Shown: positions 1-6,037 of the stretch, one piece after another
Layout of the letters: every line of letters starts with the position of its first letter
How positions within the stretch are numbered: the first letter of the stretch is position 1
Assembly (NCBI GenBank): GCA_947454745.1
Contig: CANGMV010000030.1
Location: forward strand, 1 to 8,759
From: Bacteroidota bacterium
GTDB lineage: Bacteria > Bacteroidota > Bacteroidia > Chitinophagales > Chitinophagaceae
Reading direction: 5' to 3'
DNA length: 8,759 bases
Position numbers and translations under genes: made by a program
Notes under the pieces: model-generated
The model's database searches: none
Told to the model about the DNA's origin: nothing
The model's input: the letters and a program-made list of their open reading frames with translations, nothing else

Positions 1-1653
1 GAAGTGGAGGTATTAAACACTGCCCTGTATCCCAATGCACCAGCAGGTTCTACCACAAATGGTGTAGCACTAAGTGAAGACGAAAAAACTTTATACATTG
101 CCAATGCCGACAATAATTATTTAGCAGTTTACGACGTTAGTAAAAAACTAGAGAGTCGCTCTAAAGGATTTATACCCGTGGGTTGGTATCCAACTTCTGT
201 GAAAAGTATTCGTGGAAAAATTTATGTTACCAACGGCAAAGGATTCAGTTCTTTCGCAAACCCCTTTGGACCTGATCCTTATAAAAGAGGAGCGCAAATG
301 GCTTACCAACAAGGTTTAATTAAATCGGTTGAGGAGGAACAATATATTGGAAGTTTAATGAAAGGGACTTTAAGTATTATTAATGTGCCTTCCGAAAAGC
401 AAATGGGTTTATATTCGGCAGCTGTTTACGAAAACACCCCTTATACAAAAGAGGGTGAACAAAAATCTTATGCCGAAGTAGGATCCGTGATTCCACAAAA
501 AATTGGACAACCATCGCCTATTAAGCATGTATTTTATATTGTAAAAGAAAACAGAACCTACGATCAGGTTTTAGGTGATATGAAGGAAGGAAACGGAGAT
601 TCAAGCCTGGCATTGTTTGGAAAAAAATTTACACCCAACCAACACGCGTTGGCTAAAGAATTTGTATTACTAGATAACTTTTATGTGAATGGTGAAGTAA
701 GCGCCGATGGTCATAATTGGACCCTAGGTGGATATGCGAACGATTATTTAGAAAAAAACTGGGTAACAAGTTATGGAGGAAGAGGTGGCAATTATGATGC
801 AGAGGGTACACGCGAAATTGCAAACAATAAAAATGGATTTATTTGGGACTTTGCTAAAAGAGCTGGTGTAAGTTATAGGACTTATGGTGAATTTGCCGAT
901 GATTACAAGCCTAATTTGCCTGTATTAAAAAACCATTTCTGCACGTACTATACAAGTTGGGATCAACGTGTAAGAGATACCACTAGAGTTGGCCAATGGA
1001 AAAGAGACTTTGATTCCTTATTGGCAATCAATGCTGTGCCTCAACTAAATACCTTGCGTCTTATTAATGACCATACCGAGGGAATGCGATTGGGAAGACC
1101 TTCTCCCTATGCACATGTAGCTGATAATGATTTAGCAGTTGGAATGTTTGTTGAATATTTAAGCAAGAGTCCTATATGGAAAGAGTCTGTAGTGATCATA
1201 TTAGAGGACGATGCACAAAATGGACCAGACCATGTGGATGCGCATCGAAGCCCTGTATATTTGGCTGGTGGTTTTGTTAAAAAAGGATTTGTTGACCACA
1301 GTCTTTATTCAACATCATCTGTATTAAAAACTATCGAACTTATTTTAGGTATGCAACCCATGAGTCAGTATGATGCAGCGGCCAACACGCTTTGGAAATG
1401 TTTCGATAAAACACCAAGCCATCCTGGTTTTGTGGCGAAGCCGAATCAATGGGACTTAAATGAAAAGAATACAGCACAAACTGCAATGCAAAGAAAAAGT
1501 GAGACTTTTAATTTTAAAAAAGAGGACAGCATCAACGATCATGACTTTAATGAGGTGCTTTGGAAGGGATTAAAAGGGGACCAAGCAATTGTACCTGCTC
1601 CTAAACGTGCTGCATTTTTAAAATTGAATATTAGTAAGGATTTGGACGATTAG
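1..1653 (+). CDS. YncE-like beta-propeller / alkaline phosphatase-like phosphoesterase fusion (5' partial)
   Basis: The reading frame is open from base 1 (GAA, then GTG at 4), so the gene starts upstream and the GTG is not a credible start. About 550 residues are visible. The first ~170 carry the last blades of a YVTN/YncE-type beta-propeller: a NGVALSEDEKTLYIAN stretch followed by VYDVS, then GWYPTSV and KIYVTNGKG. From about residue 175 an alkaline-phosphatase-superfamily phosphoesterase (PF04185-like) begins with KHVFYIVKENRTYDQ. The Glu-Asn of this motif corresponds to metal ligands in AcpA/phospholipase C relatives. SADGHNW (nt ~700-720) and EDDAQNGPDHVDAHRS (nt ~1204-1251) supply further active-site acidic residues and histidines. 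Full-length fusions of this kind in Bacteroidota are, from memory, about 800 residues and exported, so roughly a third is missing and any signal peptide cannot be seen. The substrate is unknown; phosphomonoester or phosphodiester hydrolysis in the periplasm is inferred. It ends at TAG 1651-1653, before a strong terminator, so it is probably not cotranscribed with the next gene. Confidence 0.88.
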   Translation, partial: EVEVLNTALYPNAPAGSTTNGVALSEDEKTLYIANADNNYLAVYDVSKKLESRSKGFIPVGWYPTSVKSIRGKIYVTNGKGFSSFANPFGPDPYKRGAQMAYQQGLIKSVEEEQYIGSLMKGTLSIINVPSEKQMGLYSAAVYENTPYTKEGEQKSYAEVGSVIPQKIGQPSPIKHVFYIVKENRTYDQVLGDMKEGNGDSSLALFGKKFTPNQHALAKEFVLLDNFYVNGEVSADGHNWTLGGYANDYLEKNWVTSYGGRGGNYDAEGTREIANNKNGFIWDFAKRAGVSYRTYGEFADDYKPNLPVLKNHFCTYYTSWDQRVRDTTRVGQWKRDFDSLLAINAVPQLNTLRLINDHTEGMRLGRPSPYAHVADNDLAVGMFVEYLSKSPIWKESVVIILEDDAQNGPDHVDAHRSPVYLAGGFVKKGFVDHSLYSTSSVLKTIELILGMQPMSQYDAAANTLWKCFDKTPSHPGFVAKPNQWDLNEKNTAQTAMQRKSETFNFKKEDSINDHDFNEVLWKGLKGDQAIVPAPKRAAFLKLNISKDLDD

Positions 1654-1675
1654 ACAATTGTTAAAATTATATCTG

Positions 1676-1713
1676 AATAGGTAAAAGAGCTTGGCTTTTT
1701 TACCTATTTTTTT
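1676..1713 (+). terminator. Rho-independent terminator after the phosphoesterase gene
   Basis: A 14-bp stem pairs 1677-1690 (ATAGGTAAAAGAGC) with 1694-1707 (GCTTTTTTACCTAT) around a TTG loop, with one G-U wobble. An A-U pair (1676/1708) extends it, and a run of seven T follows at 1707-1713. It lies 23 bases after the stop codon and separates the phosphoesterase gene from the exporter operon. Confidence 0.85.
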
Positions 1714-1723
1714 ATAAATGAGC

Positions 1724-1731
1724 TAACTTTG
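1724..1731 (+). promoter_or_regulatory. Bacteroidota-type -7 box before the exporter operon
   Basis: TAACTTTG is an exact match to the Bacteroidota -7 consensus TAnnTTTG. It ends five bases before the adaptor ATG at 1737, which would put transcription start at or within a few bases of the ATG. No TTG -33 element is present at the usual spacing; that region is instead the T-rich arm of the upstream terminator. The call therefore rests on the -7 box, its position after a terminator and the lack of another promoter in the 83-base gap. A chance match is possible in AT-rich DNA. Confidence 0.5.
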
Positions 1732-1736
1732 AATCT

Positions 1737-2828
1737 ATGAAATATTTTTTCAAAAGTTCATTGGCAATTGCTTTGTTTTCATTTACGATAGCTTGCAAAA
1801 GCAAACAAGAAAGCATTCATCCAACTATCGAACCCATCACCTCTTCGGTATACGCTTCTGGAACCATTAAAAGCACTAACCAGCACGAAGTGTTTTCAAA
1901 AGTGAATGGCATTATCCAAAAAGTATTAGTAAAAGAGGGGGCAGTTGTAAAAAAGGGGCAAGCCCTAATTCAATTAACCAATACTGCACAAGTTTTAAAT
2001 TTTGAAAATGCAAAATTACTTGCCAACTATTCCTCGGAACCTTCAAATAAAGAAAAAATAATACAAGCAACCACTGAACTAGATGTAGCTAAATTAAAAC
2101 TAGACAATGAAGCTTCTTTACTTGATCGTCAAAAGAAATTATGGGCAAATGAGATTGGAACCAAAAACGAATTAGACCAAAGAGAACTTTCCTATAAAAA
2201 TGTATTAAGCACCTACAATGCAAATTTGTTGAAATTGAACGATTTAAAAAAACAAATCGATTTTCAATCTAAGCAAACCGAAAAGACTGCAGCTATTTCA
2301 TCGACAACTTTACATGACTACATTATTACGAGCGATATGGCGGGAAGGGTTTATGGTTTAAATAAACTAGAAGGTGAAATGGTTACTACACAACAACCGG
2401 TTGCAGTTGTGGGTAATGCGAATCAATTTTATATTGAATTGCAGGTGGACGAATATGATATCGCAAAAATAAAGCAGGGTCAAAAAACCTTAATAAGTTT
2501 GGATAGCTATAAGGGGCAAGTATTTGAAGCTATTGTTCAAAAAATATACCCTTTAATGGACCAAAGGTCAAAATCATTTAAGGTAGACGCCTACTTTATC
2601 AAACAGCCTGCAAACTTGTTCTCTAACCTTAGTGCAGAGGCCAATATTATTATCGAATCAAAGCAAAACGCAATCACAATCCCAAGGAGTTATTTAATTG
2701 ACAATGAATACGTGTATTTGGCAAATAAAGAAAAAAGGAAAGTGAAGTGTGGTTTAATGGATTACGAAAAAGTAGAAATAATAAGCGGAATTAGTAGCAA
2801 AGACGAGCTTGTTAAAACAGCACAATGA
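1737..2828 (+). CDS. HlyD/MacA-family periplasmic adaptor lipoprotein
   Basis: This 363-residue protein is predicted to be the membrane-fusion subunit linking the following ABC permease to an outer-membrane channel. The N-terminus is a lipoprotein-type signal (basic start, hydrophobic 7-19, FTIAC with Cys20, then KSKQE); the -3 residue is Thr, so the lipobox is imperfect. Residues ~45-82 are the first half of a biotinyl-lipoyl-like domain (VNGIIQKVLVKEGAVVKKGQ), ~83-190 a charged heptad-like helical hairpin, and ~193-226 the second lipoyl half (ITSDMAGRVYGLNKLEGEMV). A beta-barrel follows (~230-305, YIELQVDEYDIAKIKQGQ), then a membrane-proximal region to the end. The start is fixed: TGA stands in frame at 1719-1721 and no other start codon lies between. 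The stop overlaps the permease start (ATGA at 2825-2828), implying translational coupling. A general HlyD-type adaptor is secure; the substrate is unknown. Confidence 0.9.
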   Translation: MKYFFKSSLAIALFSFTIACKSKQESIHPTIEPITSSVYASGTIKSTNQHEVFSKVNGIIQKVLVKEGAVVKKGQALIQLTNTAQVLNFENAKLLANYSSEPSNKEKIIQATTELDVAKLKLDNEASLLDRQKKLWANEIGTKNELDQRELSYKNVLSTYNANLLKLNDLKKQIDFQSKQTEKTAAISSTTLHDYIITSDMAGRVYGLNKLEGEMVTTQQPVAVVGNANQFYIELQVDEYDIAKIKQGQKTLISLDSYKGQVFEAIVQKIYPLMDQRSKSFKVDAYFIKQPANLFSNLSAEANIIIESKQNAITIPRSYLIDNEYVYLANKEKRKVKCGLMDYEKVEIISGISSKDELVKTAQ

Positions 2829-4084
2829 AAAAAAAGTTACTAATTAATATTGCCAATGGGTTGCTGATGGCAAGATGGAAGCAAACCCTAGTCGCAGCAG
2901 TAGGTGTGACATTTAGTATTACTATGTTTATTGCTTTATTAAGTTTTATGTCTGGCATGAATGATTTACTAGACGGTCTCATTATTAATAGAGTACCGCA
3001 TATTAGAATCTATAACGACATTAAACCTAATGCACACCAACCTATTACCTTAGATCGTAATTACAAAACAGCACATCATTTTATTAGCTCCATAAAATCG
3101 GACGAGAGTAGACAGTCCATTTACAATAGTGCTGCAATTATGCAAGCAATAAAAAATGACAAGCGTGTTTTAGGTTTTTCTCAAAAATTAACGGCACAGG
3201 TATTTTTTAATGATGGCAATATTGATATTACAGGTAGTATGAGTGGTGTAAACCCAGTCGAAGAGGGTAGTTTATTTCATTTTGACGATTATATTACCTC
3301 GGGCAAATCACAGGATTTAACCAAAATAAACAATAGTGTCATTTTAGGTAAAGGACTTGCCGAAAAATTACTAACCAATATTGGCGATGTGATTCAAATT
3401 ACAACCAGCAAGGGGGAAAGATTTCAATTAAAAGTTGTTGGCATTTATCAATCTGGGCTCAGAGATATTGATAATGTACAAAGTTTTGCTTCGGTAAGTA
3501 CCGTGCAAAAAATACTGTCTAAACCAAGTAATTATATTACCGACATTCAAGTAAAGTTAAAAGATATTACGCAAGCACCTGCCATGGCAAAGGAATACGA
3601 ACAACTCTTTCAAACAGATGCCGAGGATATCCAAACTGCCAATTCACAATTTGAAACGGGGAGTTCCATAAGAACCCTTATTTCCTATTCGGTTGGTATT
3701 ACCTTGTTAATCGTTGCCGGCTTTGGCATTTACAATATTCTAAATATGATGATTTTTGAAAAAATGGATTCTATTGCCATTTTAAAAGCAACAGGCTTTT
3801 CGGGAAGAGACGTTCAAAATATATTTATGTATATCGCTATTAGTATTGGTGTTTTTGGGGGGCTCTGCGGATTGCTCCTCGGCTTTGGACTTTCATCGAT
3901 CATCGATCAGATTCCTTTTAATACGGCAGCCTTACCAACAATCAAAACTTTTCCGATTAACTATAATCCAAAATTTTATTTAATAGGAATGGTATTCTCT
4001 TTTTTCACGACCTATTTCGCAGGTTGGTTCCCAGCGCGCAAAGCAAGTAAAATAGATCCAGTCATCATTATTAGAGGCAAGTAA
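2825..4084 (+). CDS. FtsX/MacB-type ABC transporter permease
   Basis: This is a 419-residue inner-membrane permease with the type VII (MacB/LolCE) topology. It has one transmembrane helix near the N-terminus (~22-44), a large periplasmic MacB-like core (~45-285), and three helices at ~287-309, ~335-358 and ~384-404. The FtsX domain includes the cytoplasmic coupling stretch EKMDSIAILKATGFSGRDV (~312-330), which normally contacts the ATPase, and the typical ending GWFPARKASKIDPVIIIRG. Unlike MacB there is no fused ATPase; that is the next gene. It overlaps the adaptor stop by four bases and ends one base before the ATPase start. With a HlyD-type adaptor upstream, export through a tripartite pump is more likely than lipoprotein release, but the fold is shared with LolC/LolE and homology alone does not separate them. 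Confidence 0.92.
   Translation: MKKKLLINIANGLLMARWKQTLVAAVGVTFSITMFIALLSFMSGMNDLLDGLIINRVPHIRIYNDIKPNAHQPITLDRNYKTAHHFISSIKSDESRQSIYNSAAIMQAIKNDKRVLGFSQKLTAQVFFNDGNIDITGSMSGVNPVEEGSLFHFDDYITSGKSQDLTKINNSVILGKGLAEKLLTNIGDVIQITTSKGERFQLKVVGIYQSGLRDIDNVQSFASVSTVQKILSKPSNYITDIQVKLKDITQAPAMAKEYEQLFQTDAEDIQTANSQFETGSSIRTLISYSVGITLLIVAGFGIYNILNMMIFEKMDSIAILKATGFSGRDVQNIFMYIAISIGVFGGLCGLLLGFGLSSIIDQIPFNTAALPTIKTFPINYNPKFYLIGMVFSFFTTYFAGWFPARKASKIDPVIIIRGK
4073..4077 (+). promoter_or_regulatory. Possible Shine-Dalgarno for the ATPase gene
   Basis: AGAGG lies eight bases before the ATPase ATG at 4086, inside the last codons of the permease. It is the only purine-rich SD-like match at proper spacing that I see among the starts in this window. 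It also encodes part of the permease C-terminus (Arg-Gly), so it may be coincidental. Confidence 0.35.
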
Positions 4085-4085
4085 C

Positions 4086-4766
4086 ATGAGCAATACAATA
4101 CTAGAAGCAAAAAATATCAACAAATACTTTAACGATCCCATTCGAATTCAGGTACTTTCTGATATTAATTTTAGTGTTAACAAAGGCGAGTTTGTATCAT
4201 TAACCGGGAAGTCGGGCTGTGGAAAATCAACACTGTTATATGTTTTGTCAACCATGGATACCGATTATGAAGGGCAATTACTTATTGACCAGGAAGAAAT
4301 GCCAAAAAGAAATGAGCCGTTTTTAGCGAAAATTAGAAATGAAAAAATTGGATTCGTGTTTCAGTTTCATTATTTATTAAACGAATTCAATGTTTTAAAA
4401 AATGTGATGTTGCCCGGATTAAAGCAAAATAAATACAGCGAGGAAGAAGTAGAATTTAGGGCAATAGAAAAATTGAAAATTTTAGGTATTGAACATTTAG
4501 CCTTAAAACAAGCCAATCATGTTTCGGGAGGTGAAAAACAAAGAGTAGCCATTGCGCGCGCTTTAATCAACGACCCACATATTATAATGGGCGATGAGCC
4601 AACCGGAAATTTAGATAAAAAAAATAGCGATCTCGTATTTGATATTTTTAAGCGCCTTGCTGACGAGTTTAACCAAACCTTACTAATTGTTACACACGAT
4701 CCAAGTTTTGCCGCAAGAACACATAGAATTATTCAAATGGAAGACGGAAAAATTATACATTCGTAA
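4086..4766 (+). CDS. LolD/MacB-like ABC transporter ATP-binding protein
   Basis: This 226-residue protein is a complete single nucleotide-binding domain that powers the permease encoded just upstream. Visible motifs are Walker A GKSGCGKST (41-49), a Q-loop with Gln93 in GFVFQFHYLL, and the ABC signature VSGGEKQR (146-153). Walker B is IIMGDEP with Asp170 and catalytic Glu171, followed by D-loop GNLD (174-177) and the switch His204 in IVTHDP. The Q-loop context (QFHYLLNEFNVLKNVMLP) closely resembles that of LolD, which puts it in the MacB/LolD/FtsE subgroup. Size is normal and no key residue is missing. The start follows the permease stop by one base; the stop TAA is followed at once by the next ATG. 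The subgroup name describes sequence similarity and does not imply lipoprotein trafficking. Confidence 0.95.
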   Translation: MSNTILEAKNINKYFNDPIRIQVLSDINFSVNKGEFVSLTGKSGCGKSTLLYVLSTMDTDYEGQLLIDQEEMPKRNEPFLAKIRNEKIGFVFQFHYLLNEFNVLKNVMLPGLKQNKYSEEEVEFRAIEKLKILGIEHLALKQANHVSGGEKQRVAIARALINDPHIIMGDEPTGNLDKKNSDLVFDIFKRLADEFNQTLLIVTHDPSFAARTHRIIQMEDGKIIHS

Positions 4767-5576
4767 ATGCATAATATTCAACTTAACAATGGAATTGAAA
4801 TGCCTTTATTAGGCCTAGGTGTTTATGATATGTACCAGCAACAAGCAGAGCAAGCTGTTGAGACTGCTTTAGAAATTGGTTACCGTTTGATAGACACGGC
4901 GAGTATGTATGAAAACGAACAAGAAATTGGCAATGCAATTAAACATACTGGAGTTAAAAGGGCATCTATCTTTTTAACTACAAAGCTGAACAATACCGAT
5001 CATGGTTATGATGCTGCATTAAAAGCTTTTGATACAAGTTTAAAAAAACTAGGACAGGATTATGTTGATTTATATTTAATTCATTGGCCCATAAAAGAAG
5101 GTCGACAAGCTTCTTGGAAAGCAATTGAAAAAATTTATGAACAAGGAAGAGCCAAGGCCATTGGAGTAGCTAATTATACAATCCCCTTATTGGAGGAACT
5201 AGCAGGATACAGCAATATAGTACCCGCTTTAAACCAGGTAGAATTCACACCTTGGTTATTTCAAGGTGATTTACTAAATCATTGTAAAATACAAGGAACT
5301 CAATTACAATCCTATTCTCCAATTACCCGTGGTATAAAATTTAGTGACGAACGCCTTATTCAGCTTTGTGAAAAATATCAAAAAACTCCGGCTCAGATTA
5401 TTTTAAACTGGAATTTCCAACTAGGCGTATCTACAATTCCCAAATCTTCCTCTAAAGAAAGATTACAAGAAAATTTTGATGCTTGTAATTTTACATTAAG
5501 TGCGGAAGATGTTCAATTTATGAATACATTTAATGAAGGATTTCGCATATGCGATGATCCTGCTATCTTTTTATAA
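4767..5576 (+). CDS. Aldo/keto reductase (DkgA/glyoxal reductase-like)
   Basis: This is a 269-residue cytoplasmic (beta/alpha)8-barrel oxidoreductase expected to reduce aldehydes or ketones with NADPH. The catalytic tetrad is complete: Asp43 and Tyr48 (LIDTASMYENE), Lys73 (LTTKLN) and His106 (YLIHWP). NQVEF (156-160) lies in the nicotinamide region. IPKSSSKERLQEN (224-236) is the usual site for the NADPH 2'-phosphate, with Lys226, Ser227 and Arg232. The start GMPxLGLG-like strand (EMPLLGLGVYDM) and length match the bacterial 2,5-diketogluconate/methylglyoxal reductase group; the physiological substrate cannot be read from sequence. There is no signal peptide. Its ATG directly abuts the ATPase stop (TAAATG), so it is translated as part of the exporter operon. 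That suggests, without proving, that it handles a reactive carbonyl connected to what the pump moves. Confidence 0.93.
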   Translation: MHNIQLNNGIEMPLLGLGVYDMYQQQAEQAVETALEIGYRLIDTASMYENEQEIGNAIKHTGVKRASIFLTTKLNNTDHGYDAALKAFDTSLKKLGQDYVDLYLIHWPIKEGRQASWKAIEKIYEQGRAKAIGVANYTIPLLEELAGYSNIVPALNQVEFTPWLFQGDLLNHCKIQGTQLQSYSPITRGIKFSDERLIQLCEKYQKTPAQIILNWNFQLGVSTIPKSSSKERLQENFDACNFTLSAEDVQFMNTFNEGFRICDDPAIFL

Positions 5577-5589
5577 AATCAAAACCATT

Positions 5590-5970
5590 ATGAAAAAATT
5601 ATTTCTATTGCTCGTTCTAAGTACTGGACTATTAACCACAAATGCTCAAAATCGCGTTGGTGAATTAAAACATATTGTATTATTTACTTTCAAGGCAAGC
5701 TCAACGCCAAAAGAGGTTGACAATGTAGCTAAAACCTTTGCCGCCTTATACGGAAAAGTGCCTCAAGTAAAAAAAATGGAATGGGGTATTAATATGAGTC
5801 CCGAGCATTTAGACCAAGGATTTACACATTGCTTTACACTCACTTTTAATTCAGAAAAGGACTTAGCCGACTATCAGCAAAATGAGCACCATAAAGCATT
5901 CCAAGCGGTTTTAAAACCACATATGGAAAAAGTTTTTGTGGTGGACTACTTTGTGGAGCCTAATAAGTAA
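5590..5970 (+). CDS. Exported Dabb (stress-responsive A/B barrel) domain protein
   Basis: I place the start at ATG 5590. It yields a clean Sec signal peptide (MKKLFLLLVLSTGLLTTNAQ, predicted cleavage after Ala19) and begins 13 bases after the reductase stop. The longer in-frame start at 5533 would overlap the reductase by 44 bases and bury the signal behind 19 extra residues. The mature part (~105 residues) is one Dabb domain: LKHIVLFTFK (26-35), WGINMSPEHLDQGFTHCFTLTF (65-86), then a helix with NEHHKAF (98-104) and the closing strand VFVVDYF. Dabb proteins are small dimeric ferredoxin-like barrels, often of unknown role, some acting in stress or polyketide-type reactions; an exported one would work in the periplasm. 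It is the last gene before the terminator. Domain identity is firm, function unknown. Confidence 0.88.
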   Translation: MKKLFLLLVLSTGLLTTNAQNRVGELKHIVLFTFKASSTPKEVDNVAKTFAALYGKVPQVKKMEWGINMSPEHLDQGFTHCFTLTFNSEKDLADYQQNEHHKAFQAVLKPHMEKVFVVDYFVEPNK

Positions 5971-5986
5971 ACACAATTTTTTCAAT

Positions 5987-6019
5987 AAAAAAGGCCGCTG
6001 ATTTTCAGCGGCCTTTTTT
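5987..6019. terminator. Bidirectional Rho-independent terminator between convergent genes
   Basis: A perfect 15-bp stem pairs 5987-6001 (AAAAAAGGCCGCTGA) with 6005-6019 (TCAGCGGCCTTTTTT) around a TTT loop. The flanking A6 and T6 tracts give a U-run on either strand. It lies 16 bases after the Dabb stop and 18 bases from the stop of the trans-sulfuration gene, so it serves both convergent transcripts. Confidence 0.95.
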
Positions 6020-6037
6020 ATTCATATTCATTCAATA

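Noticed and set aside
4..6. GTG as the true start of the phosphoesterase gene
   Set aside because: The frame is open to base 1 and the first residues are in the middle of a beta-propeller, so the gene begins outside the window.
1737..4766. Naming the transporter genes macA/macB, devBCA or lolCDE
   Set aside because: Gene split, single permease and lipoprotein adaptor match none of these exactly; family-level calls are all the sequence supports.
5533..5589. Upstream extension of the Dabb gene
   Set aside because: The extra 19 residues overlap the reductase end, have no family match and would bury a clean signal peptide that starts at 5590.
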